Assembly: GCA_019722365.1 (NCBI GenBank)
Contig: JADFUC010001043.1
Coordinates: 1 to 64,000 of the forward strand
Source of the DNA: Lithospermum erythrorhizon
Lineage: Eukaryota; Streptophyta; Magnoliopsida; Boraginales; Boraginaceae
Direction of reading: 5' to 3'
Length of the DNA: 64,000 bases
Position numbers and translations under genes: made by a program. The number at the start of each line of letters is the position of its first letter. Positions within the stretch are counted from its first letter, which is position 1. The notes under the pieces are model-generated. The model was given only the letters and a program-made list of their open reading frames with translations. It was not told where the DNA came from and searched no databases. This document shows positions 25,108-37,330 of the stretch, piece after piece.

Positions 25108-25530
25108 TATTTCTTTACCTCTTTAATTTTTTTATGTTGATTATACCTTAGTGTTTTATTATGAATATATATAGTACTCCGTATAAGATTGTCGGCGTTG
25201 ATCATAATTGAAAATATATTTTCGATGTTCAACGGCGGTTTGGTTTTCTTATATTGCACAGTAATAGTTTCATAAGTACCAAGAATGTCAAAATTCATAC
25301 AAGTTTGCAAGATTAAATGCACATATTTAATTTGTTGATTTTATTTAGATTTTTGGGGTTCAAGTCAATATAATAAAGAAAAGAATTTATTTAATGAAAT
25401 TTATGAATATGAAATAATATATTCACATATACATTAACTTGATTCTTTTTACTCATAATAAATGTGATCATAAAATACGTACAAGAATATTCATCCTAGC
25501 TTAAATTGTCAACAGAAAAAGACTAGAAAA

Positions 25531-27315
<1,785 letters not shown>

Positions 27316-28140
27316 CTAGTTAACTAGGATTGATGTAATAGTATTGTTAGTCTTTCATAAATTGAACTCTGAAAGTCGATTCTCCTCTTAGAACTGGGGA
27401 GATCGTGGCGTACACGAGGATTGCAGGTGAATTAAGGTCACAAAAATAATGCATTTTAATGAGAAAAAATTGTTTTGTAACATCAAAGCTTGTATGAAAA
27501 TATTAAATAAATTATTTTGCTTATCAAGCTTGTATGAGAAAATATTAGTTCTCCTGTCCTCAATCTATATACCCTGCACCAAAAGTTTAATAATTTGACA
27601 ATAACTCTTGTCCTTCATTGGGGCAACAGATAAGGTCAGAACATAACTGTAAAAAAATTCAGTTTCTGTAATCTAATGCTATAGGAGTCTGAAACTGACA
27701 AAATGCACTATATGTATCATAAAATACACTGATAAACTTGATGAACATCCTAAACTTCATTTATTGAAGGATCAATTCAGGAATTCCACAAAGGTCTGGA
27801 ATGAGAAAGCAAGCACAACATAACAACAAACTATTTCTAAGATGTGAAGAACATAGAGAGTATGCGCTGCAAAATAGTCTCTGTAATAATTAGTCAGGTT
27901 CTGGTAGACGATAGAAAGTGATAAGCCTGTCCTTATATAGACAAGCCAGGAGATAAAATCATATCACAATTAGGTAGTAGAATCCTATTACAATGTATGG
28001 AATAGTTGAATACGACCTCAATCTCAAAACGATTGTCTAGTCAAGAAGAAATATGTAAACCAGCTACATCCGACCCCTACAATTGTAGAGGTTCTCCCTC
28101 ATTATGAGAAACTTCGCTCAGCTACTAGCTGTTCTTGATG
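27316..28140. other. Intergenic region between kinase and ataxin-10-like gene
   Basis: Convergent 3' flanks of the two genes. No additional gene is recognised. The right end probably holds the 3'UTR of the minus-strand ataxin-10-like gene. Confidence 0.4.
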
Positions 28141-28205
28141 ATATATTTACGAGCTTTGCACGTCTAGTTGTTAGATCACTTCTACCTTAGTCAATTTCTG
28201 CAATT
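28110..28205 (-). pseudogene. Out-of-frame C-terminal tail of the ataxin-10-like gene
   Basis: Immediately after the stop, the minus strand still encodes the conserved family tail in shifted frames: PEIAEI, then TTRRAKLVN and a stop near 28110. Several one-base losses (within GG or G runs, by comparison with the family's expected ..PEIAEIGLRVEVD.. pattern) explain it. Confidence 0.6.
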
Positions 28206-29675
28206 TCAGGAATCAATTGATCCTTGAAGCTCCAAATCGGCAACAATTTTCTGATTTTCTGCATTATTCTCCAGTATATTCCTCACTGACCAGATGCCCC
28301 ATTCTCTCAAAAAGGGATTATCTTCATCAGCAACAGCATGTTGTAATAATAGAACTATTCCTTTCTTCTCTCTGATTTCGTCTTGAGCTCGCTTTCGATT
28401 GTAAGCACAATTGCCTAGGATTGAAACAATATCCCTCCTGAACCCCTTATAAGGACAGCACTTGTAAGACTGAGAAGTTATCCCCTCGCGGAGATTACCT
28501 TGGTTCATCGCTTTCCTGACTAAAGCTGGAGGTTCTAGGTCTTGAAGTAGCTCTATGAGTAAATTAATGAGTCCATCTGATAAGAGAGCATCAACAACAT
28601 CCATTGAACTCTCCTTGTGTTCAATTAGATAATCACGAGCACAAATATCTCTCAGAATTAGTAGGGAGTAACCCACAACATCAACAACAGAATTGCTTGT
28701 AGGAAGACTTAAATTACCTCTTATAGAATAATCAACAATCTGATGAGCAGCTCTTAGTATTTGCAGGATAGATAAAGCAAATTTGCTATCAACTGTAAAA
28801 TCCTTCATGCGTTCACTCAATGCCTCTGACAGAACACTCAACAGAAAGGCTTGTTCAGCGGAAAAATTGTTGACCTTAATCCCTACACTGACAGAGTATA
28901 ACTTGGAAAATATAGGTATGAATTGTGAGCCATCCAGGCAAATCCTTGAGAATAGCAGTTTTAGCCAGTCCTCCTTGAAACCATCTGTTAAAAAAAAGAT
29001 GCGTCTTACAAAAAATTAATGATAGCTAGATATACATAATTGAATGCTATATGCCTTCTTACCTACTGTTGCAGTCTTCAAAATTTCGATCACTATCAGT
29101 ATCCCCTTGTCTGAACAAAGTTCTTCTTGTAGTCCATCAGTTCCATTACAAATCATATACAAGACCATGCACAGGGGATCACAAATTTCGCTGGTTTGAA
29201 TTTTAGCAATCTCATGAAACTCATGGATAAAGAACTCATTCCAAACAACATGCTGATGTTTAACTCCAGCGAGTACAACATTCCCTAATAGTTGCAATCC
29301 CATTCTTATAATCTCAAAATCAAATGGAGGACAGACTCGGGCATTAAAGACAAGACCAAAAGTCATACCAACTCCACCTTCTTCAAGAAAGGAGTTCTGG
29401 TTCATTATTTCACCCGCACAAAGATTTCTTAGTAGCTTCAGAGACAACAAAATAAGGTGGCGATCAGAAGGGCAAGACAAAGATTTACAGAGTTGAACAA
29501 CAGCAGGAACAACATCTTTTGAAGAAAGTTCAGAGCGACCATCAGCAGATTTTGCTGTCCTTATAAGACACTCAAGTGCCTGGTCTAGCATGGATGAATT
29601 CGACACAGTTAATAACAAATGGACAACATTATCAGGAAGCGATATCTCAGTCCCAGGCGATCTTTTGGCATCCAT
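28206..29675 (-). CDS. Ataxin-10-like armadillo-type protein, two exons
   Basis: Exon 1 is complement 29063-29675 and exon 2 complement 28206-28984. They join in phase (ACAGTAG, then ATGGTTTC after TTAACAG) to give 463 residues. The chain is an alpha-helical repeat protein. Its C-terminal part has the ataxin-10 domain signature: GFRRDIVSILGNCAYNRK, then a conserved Glu-rich helix, then DEDNPFLREWGIWSVRNILE and NAENQKIVADLELQGS. Plant members include the Arabidopsis MEE50-type protein; the family is linked to scaffolding and cell division, and the biochemical role is not settled. The frame stops right after LQGSIDS. The expected tail continues in other frames downstream (PEIAEI, then TTRRAKLVN at about 28143-28172), so the last 30 or so residues are lost or altered. 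Start chosen: first in-frame ATG, MDAKRSPG. No frame break occurs elsewhere. Confidence 0.88.
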
Positions 29676-30480
29676 ATCTAATATATGGAGTAGTAGAGGA
29701 GTCTATCTTGCGTGCTGAGTTTCCGAGGATAATGGTTTGTTAAATTCACAAATTAATAAGCTGCACACACACCAATCCTACATAGTAAATTTAACGCTCG
29801 TCAAATATCGATTTACAATCATAACATACAAAAATCCCAGTTGCATATTGATCAATTAACTTAACTAAATAAAGAAACCTCAATTACCATAAAAGAAAAT
29901 TTAACTCTGTTCATTTTATTTGGAGTTGTGTGATCTTTGAATAACTAAATAAACAAAGAAATATCATTAACACTAAACCTTCAATATTAACATTACTCAG
30001 AAGTCATAAAGCATTTATTATGTATCATACTCAGAGAAGATGGTATGATTGAAACCATCATTTTCCATAACAAAAATCATCAAGCATTTCACCAGAAATC
30101 CCAAAACAAGAAACAATATTTAGTACTCCCTCCAACCCACAAAGATTGTCCAATGTCAAGTTCAGAATTTTGGTGGTTTAGTTCATAAACTTTGAACACG
30201 AATATTTTTACATATGTTGCATAATATTTGGTGAAAAATATATCAAAAGATTCAATTTTTAACATAGACCACTATTAACATAATCAGTTTATTCGAGTCA
30301 AAATTATGTGTGTCAATTAAGACCCATAAGTTTGTTAAGCTTCATTTATAAAAATAAAGACTTTGGGATGAAAGGATCATGTGTTTAGTTATATCCTAAA
30401 AAGGGCATAAGAAAGAAGAATTGAAAATGGAAAAATTACCTTATATTGAGCTGTGCAAGTGGAGGGGGTGTTGTGGTTGC
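29676..30480. other. Upstream region of the ataxin-10-like gene
   Basis: AT-rich DNA with no gene. It contains a MITE-like element at 30122-30390. The region probably carries the promoter of the minus-strand ataxin-10-like gene, but I could not place a TATA box with confidence. Confidence 0.4.
30122..30390 (+). mobile_element. Stowaway-like MITE, copy 1
   Basis: Starts with ACTCCCTCCAACCCACAAAG and ends with TTTGGGATGAAAGGATCA, a degraded inverse of the start. The inner sequence (TATTTTTACATATGTTGCAT, then ATTATGTGTGTCAATTAAG, then TTTGTTAA) recurs at about 31130-31260, so this is a family member rather than chance. It lies upstream of the ataxin-10-like gene. Confidence 0.6.
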
Positions 30481-31069
30481 TACGCAGGTAGGTATGTAAA
30501 TGAACGGACCTGTGGGCTATGCGTTCGGTTCGGTTTCAATATACCAAGAAAGTTTAGTTCGATTCGACGGATTTAAAAAGCTTATTGTTCGAGGCAAAAA
30601 AATTGGATATGTTTACTTGTCATTTCTAGCATAAAAAATTATTTTTTACATTTTCAATACTACTTTTTGACTATTTTTTATTATTAAATTATCAAACAAC
30701 AAATAATATAGTTTCAATTAATTGTCATTTTATATTTTCAATGACTTTTTAACTTGTTTTCATTTTTCTAATTTGCGCAGATAATCTATGATGACAAGTA
30801 ATGTCACCGAGGAGTATTAGCTCGATAATTTTGGATTTAGATTCAAATATGTGTTATTATGCATTGATTTTGCTAATTTCTACCATTAAAATCAAACTGT
30901 AATTAGTTACGGAGTATTTGGGATGGAGGTAGTATTTGTGTGTGTACTCATTTATCGTTTTGAAAATGTATATGAATCTGTTGATTTCACTCAATTTTTG
31001 CAACTGTGTAAATCTTCGTATCCTTGCTTAATTTTCAGTCTGAGAATGTGCATCTTAGACCAAATTTTA

Positions 31070-31300
31070 ACTATCTTGATTCCAAAGAAATTGCATAGTT
31101 TTGAATTTTGATGGTTGACTATTCAAATTTTGAACTCAAGTATTTTTATATATGTTGTATTACTTGGAATTGTGTAGTATTTTTAACAAGGTAATTTTGA
31201 TTCGAATCATAGTTATGTGTTTCAATTAAGGCTACGAAGATTGTTAATTTTGCCATTGAAACTCAAACGGGACAATCTTTTCGGGATGGTGGTAGTATTA
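31070..31300 (+). mobile_element. Stowaway-like MITE, copy 2
   Basis: Collinear with the copy at 30122-30390: TATTTTTATATATGTTGTAT, then ATAGTTATGTGTTTCAATTAAGG, then GATTGTTAA. It ends CGGGATGGTGGTAGTAT, the typical Stowaway end. A separate loose end (GGGATGGAGGTAGTAT) lies at about 30920. Both are upstream of the sugar-transporter fragment. Confidence 0.55.
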
Positions 31301-31829
31301 TTTTCCTGCTTGAGCTTGCTCGGATAAGTATCTAGTGTAGTTGGTAACTGAAGGCTGAAGGGAGGTTGGTATAATGAGTATGTTTGAGCTACACAAGAGA
31401 ATCATTAAGTTTGATGACGAATGAGGCTAGATTTTAGAGATAGTTATTGTTTAGCGATCTTTTAAGTTTGATAGGTAGATTGTTCGCAGAAAGACCACAA
31501 CATATGGAGTATTTTAGTTGAATTATACATGGTTTTGATGATCTGGTCATGAAGTTAATCGATGGAATTCAGTGTGCTGTTTGAATGCAAGATTTCGTAA
31601 CTGAAAATTTAGAAATAGTTCAAATTTTTTATGTAGAAAAGTTCTCAAAAATCATAGTGCCTCGAGTTTTTGTATATGCCAAACAGTGTATGTGTAGTAT
31701 AAAGGAAGGATTGACTTATTTGCAAGTTAAGATTCAAGAATTATGAAAGGAGCTGTACTTGTAGCTTTTTCTGCTGCAGTGGGGAGCCTGTTACAAGGAT
31801 GGGACAATGCAACAATAGCAGGTATAATG

Positions 31830-32085
31830 TGTAAATAATCTGGAGGAATGAATCTCCTATATGAAGATTGCTATGTATTTATAATGAAAATTGTTACAAC
31901 TGATTTACACTTTGTATGGGATTAAGTCTATCTCTATTTTAAATTTAAATACAATCCTATCTAACAAATACAACTACTGCTTCAAACTATTGAGCCTACA
32001 AATGCTCAACTGCCTAATGAGTTTTGTTGGACTGTTCTGCTGTGATCTTCGACACAGCTGCACGACCTGCAGGAATAGGTTTACA
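31830..32085 (-). repeat. 3' LTR of copia copy B (256 bp)
   Basis: Begins TGTAAATAATCTGG (plus strand) and ends AATAGGTTTACA. It matches 36412-36843 end to end apart from a long insertion in the latter. Confidence 0.9.
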
Positions 32086-32099
32086 TCCCCTCTCAAGCT

Positions 32100-32470
32100 G
32101 AGCCTGATGAGGAAGGCACAAATTGGACAAGGCAGCTTTGAACTTCGAAGAAGGGAGCGCTTTGGTAAATATGTCTGCATGTTGTAATTGAGTAGGCACA
32201 TGTTGAACCTTGAGATCACCAAGTGGCACCTTTTCTCGAACGAAATGATAATCAATAGCAATGTGCTTTGATCTTGAATGAAGTATGGGTTGTAGGCAAG
32301 ATAAGTAACTGAAATGTTATCACATAGAGCAAGAGGTGCATGACTAAGAGAAATATGTAGATCCTTTAGCAACATTTGAAGCCAACTGATTTCAGCTGCA
32401 ACTGAGGCAAGAGCTCGATATTCAGCTTCTGTGCTGGAGCGCGCAACTGTAGGCTACTTTTTAGAGGACC
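32100..32470 (-). pseudogene. Copia RNase H domain
   Basis: Following the RT, the minus strand reads PTVARSSTEAEYRALASVAAE, then WLQMLLKDL, LALCDN and, in another frame, LQHADIFTKALPS. This is the copia RNase H with the TEAEY catalytic glutamate. One stop (TAG where the family has CAG, right after SWSSKK at about 32455) and two frameshifts break it. Confidence 0.85.
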
Positions 32471-33500
32471 AAGAGACAAGATTTCCACTAAATAGAACAC
32501 AATAGCCTGAAGTAGATCTTCTTGTTCGAGGACAACCTGCCCAATCACTGTCACTATATGCAGAGATGCCGAATGAAGGAGCAGTTGTGATTGATATGCC
32601 TTGATGAATTGTGCCTGCAAGATACCTTAGGATTCTTTTAACAGCACAGAGATTAGCAGCAGTAGGATCATGCATAGACTGAGAGGCCTGATTTACTGCA
32701 TAGGTGATATCTGGTCGTGTAAACTGCAAGCACTGAAGAGAGCCTACTATGCACCAATACTCGTGTGAATCAGATAGAAGAGAGGTAGTATCATCATTAG
32801 AATTTCGAGGAGTAATTGGAGTTTGTACAGGAGTACAATTTAGCAACCCTTGTTTCTTTAACAACTCCTTGATGTATTTCTGTTGTGATAAGAATAAACC
32901 ATGGTTGACTTGAGATACCTCTATGCCAAGAAAGAAGTGCAGACTTCCCAAATCATTAAGAGAGAACTCATCATTTAATATTGTGATAAACCGATTGAGA
33001 AGCTTGGATGATGAAACTGTAATAATAATGTCATCTACATATAATAACAAATACATCATAGCATCATTAGAGTGAAATATAAACAGACTGGAATCTGCAT
33101 TGCTTTTAGTAAATCCCAGAGTGAGAAGAAATGATGACACCTTGTGAAACCAAGCTCGTGGAGCTTGTTTCAACCCATAGAGAGACTTTTTAAGGAGACA
33201 GTGATAGTCAGGAAAATCAGATGAGAGAACCCCTCGTGGTTGCTTCATATATACAGTTTCAGTCAATGTACCATTTAAAAATGCATTTTTGACATCCAAT
33301 TGTCTTAATTCCCAGCTCTTAGACACTGCAATTGTTAACACGGTTCAAATTGTAGCAGATTTCACAACAGGAGAAAATGTTTGATCAAAATCCAATCCAT
33401 ATTGTTGTTTATAACCTTGTTTACCTATTAGATAGATAGATACATCAGCATTTAACTTAACTCTAAAAATCCATTTACAACCAATTGCTAAGAGGAAATG
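32454..33500 (-). pseudogene. Copia reverse transcriptase domain
   Basis: A 295-residue open stretch at complement 32454-33341 contains LRQLDVKNAFLNG, LKKSLYGLKQAPRAW, the catalytic YVDDIIIT, LGSLHFFLGIEV, and the connection to RNase H (YSDSDWAGCP..RRSTSGYC). Upstream, to 33500, further RT sequence (CKWIF-like, then YKQQYGLDFDQTFSP) lies out of frame with stops. The domain copies element RNA to DNA. The catalytic part is intact, but it lacks its N-terminus in frame and ends in a stop. Confidence 0.92.
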
Positions 33501-34098
33501 GTGAACACTGTGCCATTGTGTGTTAAGGCATTGTATTCATCGGCCATGGCTTGGCACCAATAAGGATATGTCTTAGCTTCAGAGTAGGAATGGGGAACAT
33601 AATGCGGATCTGAGTTGGGAGTGAAGGCAGCTAAAGATTTGATGATCTTTGGCTTTAGATTGCCTGTTTAAGATCTTGTGACCATTCTAGTAGGAAGAAC
33701 TTTTGAATTGGAAGATTGTGATAGGGGAATAGTTGTAGATGGTATAGGAGAGGATGAGACAGTTACAGTAGGTGATGTTGAGTTAGAGGTAGGGGTTGTG
33801 GTGGGAAGGACAGCAGGTGCTGAAGTGGATAAGGGAAAAGGTGTAGGGGATGGTGATGTTTTAGATTGTGTAGCGTAAAGGGGAGGTATGTGGACTTGGA
33901 GGAGAATAGAGGAAGGAGTGCATTGTGATTGAAAGGGTGAGGGTACAGGAGGTGAGAATTGTAAGAAGAGGGATCATGAAAATTAAAGTTAGTGGGAAAT
34001 ATATGAGAGGTTGAGCTATGCAGATAGGAGTGGAATGAAGAATATGGAAAGATATGTTCAACAAAGGATACATGTCGAGAGACTATGACCTGTTGAGT

Positions 34099-35250
34099 TT
34101 AAGGATTAAAGCATCTATACCCCTTATGAATTGTTGAGACACCGAAGAATATGTGAGAAAGAGACCTGGGATCAAATTTCTTAGTGCTTGTTTTGATTAA
34201 ATTAGGATAACACAAACTACCAAACACTTTGAGTAGTTCATAGATTGGTGTTTTGTGATATAGAAGTTGATGAGGAGAATTGTTATTGAGGGATGGAGAA
34301 GGAAGTTTGTTTATAATGTGGACAGCATAGTTAAGAGCTTCGACCCAAAACACTGGAGTGTAACATTGCTTGAAACAGTAAGCATCTCATTTTATCGACA
34401 ATATGCCTATGTTTTCTTTCTGCTGTTCCATTTTGTTGTGGTGTGTTTGGGAATGAATATATGTATAAAATGCCATGTTCTTTGAAAAATGGTTCAAGTT
34501 TATGGAACTCACCCCTCATCTGCTTGAAATGTGATAAGAGAGGTGTGAAACACATTTGTAATCATCTTGTAAAACTGTTGCAGACTAGATAGTGTATCAG
34601 ATTTCTTTTTCATTGGATACACCCATGTGTATTTAGTGTGAGCATCAATGAACACAACATAGTACTTAAAACCAGATGGAGACAAAACAGAGATTACCAT
34701 ACATCAGAGAAAACAAGAGCAAAGGGAAGAGTAACTTGTGTTATTGAAGAATGAAAAGATTTCTTGACATGTTTGCCTAACTGACAGACATTGCATATGC
34801 CAGTAGATTTAATGTTACAAGAAATGAATTTATTATGAACTAAACTAGCTAGAACAGTTGAGCTAGGATGGCCAAGTCGATTATGCCATATATCACTTGA
34901 TAGTGGTACAGCAGAAACAACTTGTGAGGAAAAGGCTTGAAGTGCAGCTGAGGTGAATGGATAGAGTGAACCATGGCTACTGCAACTGGGTTTTGATTGT
35001 TGTGTCTCCTGATCCTTAACAACAAGTGAAGAAGAGGAAAATTCAGCCAAACAATTATTATCTTGACACAATTTTTGAATAGAAATAAGATTTTTCTTTA
35101 GAGCAGTAACAAGAAGTACATTATTGAGTTGTAGATTGTGTAGTGTTGTGTGGCCTGTATGTGTGATGGGAAGTTTGTTATCATTTCCTACCATTACTGT
35201 AGTTGAACCATAAAATGGAGTTAAAGAGGTAAGAAGCTTAGGATTACCTG
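34099..35250 (-). pseudogene. Copia integrase with GAG-pre-integrase zinc finger
   Basis: On the minus strand: DIWHNRLGHPSSTVLASLVH, then CNVCQLGKH (H..H..C..C zinc finger); KYYVVFIDAHTKYTWVYPMK (first catalytic Asp region); FPNTPQQNGTAERKHRH (catalytic Glu region); and WVEALNYAVHIINKLP with GSLCYPN. It is split into three frames: 34694-35437, 34509-34700 with 34331-34555, and 34099-34353. The order and motifs are those of copia integrase, which inserts the DNA copy. Confidence 0.9.
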
Positions 35251-36362
35251 TTATGTGAGCTAAAGCGCCACTGTCGGGGTACCAAGTAGAACCAGCATCA
35301 TCGTCAAAGTGCATAGCTGCAAGAGATTTGTGCAAATTGGAAGATGTGAATGAGTGATTGAATCTGTTAATGCACTCCAATGCTGAGTGGTTGAAAGCCT
35401 GATAAATTTGACATTGTGTGGATCTTTTGAGAGGCAAAAGAGAGTTAGGTGCAGCACCAAGAAGACCATCATTTCTGCCTTGATTGTTAACCTGGACTGA
35501 TAGGAGTGATCGTAGGTGGGATGGGAGGTCTGAGATCTGTAGGAGTGATGAGATGCACCTCTGAACTTATTGAATTTGCCTCGACCTCTTACTGTTTGAT
35601 TTCTGGTATTGGTGTACCTTTCAGATGGAGAAGTAGAAGAATACATAACCACATGAGGAGAGGGATGATCCTTTTGTGTAAGAATAACATTGTCTTCTTC
35701 TCCTAATAGGAGAGGCTTGATATCTGAGAATGAGGGCCTTACAAGCTGAGCATTCGTCGCAGTTTTGAAGGCATGAAAGGTAGAAGGAAGGCCGAGTAGT
35801 GTATGAGCCACTAAATCTGAGTCTTTTAAGTGGTTCACCAACAGCTTTGAGATTGCAGTAGATGGAATGTAATTGTTGGAGATAGTCCACCATAGGGAGT
35901 TCACCTTTCTTGAAGTGTTGAAACTTGTGTCTGAGTTGCATTTGGGTGGCAGAGGCATGATCAAGAAAGAGCTTCTGAAGAAGAATCCAAGCCTCATGAG
36001 AAGAGTTGCACTCATGATTGAGAAATGTTTCAAGAACCGGTGTTGAGAGAGTAGCAGTGAGCCAGCTTAATGCAATATCATCACATTGAATCCATGTAGT
36101 AGATTGGGGATGGTCTGATTGAGGACATGGAAGTGTTCCATCAACAATGCCTAGAACTTTCTGGCCATGAAGGAAGATTATTATGAGTTTCTTCCATTGA
36201 GCAAAGTTGGTGAATGTAAGTTCCAGAGAGAGATCAGTTTTGGCTTGAGAGGGGGACTTTGGAGGGTAGGTAAAGAGAGGGAGGAGGATCTATTGCTGCT
36301 GTTTGAGGAGTAGCATTGTTGCTGGTTTCGGTTTCAGTTTCAGTTTCGGATGTGTTTGACAT
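35230..36362 (-). pseudogene. Copia gag and protease
   Basis: The start ATG is complement 36360-36362, giving MSNTSETETETETSNN before the first frameshift. The gag body follows in alternating frames: MQLRHKFQHFKKGE, MVDYLQQLHSIYCNLK, then HTLLGLPSTFHAFKTA. An Arg/Gly-rich stretch (RGRGKFNKFRG) precedes a CQIYQAFNHSALEC zinc knuckle with one Cys replaced by Tyr. The aspartic protease site WYPDSGALAHITGN (DSGA) lies near 35240-35285. Several frameshifts make it inactive. Confidence 0.85.
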
Positions 36363-36398
36363 GATGAAGAATCAAAAAAATTCAGGATTGTATCCAAA

Positions 36399-36411
36399 GC
36401 TCAAGATACCA
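36399..36411 (-). other. Primer-binding site of copia copy B
   Basis: Directly inside the 5' LTR the minus strand reads TGGTATCTTGAGC, close to the initiator-methionine tRNA complement TGGTATCAGAGC. Confidence 0.75.
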
Positions 36412-36843
36412 TGTAAATAATTTGGAGGAATGAATCTCTAATATGGAGATTGCTATGTATTTATAATGAGAATTGTTACAACTAATTTACACTTTGTATG
36501 GGATAAAGTCTATCTCGATTTTGAATTTAAATACAATCCTGTCTAACAAATACAACAGCTACTGAGACTTTATCCCATACAAAGTGTAAATAAGTTGTAA
36601 CAATTCTCATTATAAAAGCATAGCAATCTCCATATTAGAGATTCATTCCTCCAAATTATTTACACTTTGTATAGGATAAAGTCTATCTCTATTTTGAATT
36701 TAAATACAACCGTATTTAACAAATACAACAGCTACTGCTTCAAACTATTGAGCCTACAAATACTCAACTGCCTAATGACTTTTGTTGGACTGTTCTGCTG
36801 TGATCTTCGACACAGCTGCATGACCTGCAGGAATAGGTTTACA
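36412..36843 (-). repeat. 5' LTR of copia copy B with internal fold-back (432 bp)
   Basis: It has the same ends as the 256-bp LTR but an extra segment of about 176 bp between two ACAACAGCTACT words. The extra segment holds an inverted copy of the LTR's own first 100 bases (36564-36663 pairs with 36412-36513) and then a direct copy of the following 75 bases. Confidence 0.88.
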
Positions 36844-36984
36844 TAATGTTCAGTCAATGTAAATGTATTTTTCTGTTATTTTGTTCAACTCGAATGCTCG
36901 TTACACGACCTATGCTTCTTATTTATCGTGAAGTAGTAGATGGTCTTTGCACTTGATCGTGAGTCAGTTCACAAACATTCTTCC

Positions 36985-37075
36985 TGTTATCACAGTGGCG
37001 TACAATCTGAACCCCTTACCTGCTTAGGTGGGAGCCTCTTTAGAGGCATCTTGTTGTTGTCGTTGTTGTTGTTCC
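36985..37075 (+). mobile_element. SINE-like 3' fragment with (TTG)n tail
   Basis: GTGGCGTACAATCTGAACCC, then CCTGCTTAGGTGGGAGCCTC, then TTTAGAGGCA, ending in TTGTTGTTGTCGTTGTTGTTGTT. This resembles the 3' part and simple-repeat tail of a plant SINE. The tRNA-like head was not found. It lies in the first intron of the sugar-transporter fragment. Confidence 0.5.
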
Positions 37076-37330
37076 ATTAAGTCGAATCCAAGATTTTGCA
37101 TTTGAAACTTATTTACATTGTTAAAGATTATGTTCATCCAGTTTGATTTGAGTCCTGATGATAATTGTTTGTCAGAAAAGAATCTTGATTAGAAGTTTGA
37201 AATTGAATTTTATGTGAACTATTTCAGGAGCTTTAATTTACATTAAAAGGAAATTTCAATTGGAAACTCAACCAACCATTGAAGAGATGATAGTTGCAAT
37301 GTCACCATTGAGCAAATAATGATTTCGCAG

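Larger units (their letters stand above)
31830..36843 (-). mobile_element. Ty1/copia LTR retrotransposon (copy B), nearly complete
   Basis: A full structure on the minus strand. A 5-bp target-site duplication TAATG lies at 31825-31829 and 36844-36848. The LTRs begin TGTAAA and end TTTACA (31830-32085 and 36412-36843). A primer-binding site similar to TGGTATC..GAGC lies at complement 36399-36411, and a polypurine tract (CTTGAGAGGGGA on the minus strand) lies at 32086-32097. The coding order gag, protease, integrase, RT and RNase H is that of copia. Stops and frameshifts break the polyprotein, so it is non-autonomous now. The intact duplication and the similarity of the LTRs suggest a relatively recent insertion. 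Confidence 0.92.
31743..37319 (+). pseudogene. Tonoplast sugar transporter (TST/TMT) fragment, split by a copia element
   Basis: Exon 1 (31743-31821) encodes MKGAVLVAFSAAVGSLLQGW then DNATIA, the N-terminal first membrane segment of tonoplast monosaccharide/sucrose-proton antiporters (MFS), which load sugar into the vacuole. The donor is GCAG|GTATAA. Exon 2 starts after TTTCAG at 37228 and continues in phase: GALIYIKRKFQL, then TQPTIEEMIVAMS. The family then reads on through the second membrane segment, but here PLSK and stop TAA follow (37317-37319), and GAUT-like sequence begins. The intron holds a 5.0-kb copia element 8 bases after the donor, plus a SINE-like tail. The rest of the transporter (family length over 700 residues) is absent from the window. 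It is a truncated copy whose first two exons could still splice if the intron is removed. Confidence 0.85.
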
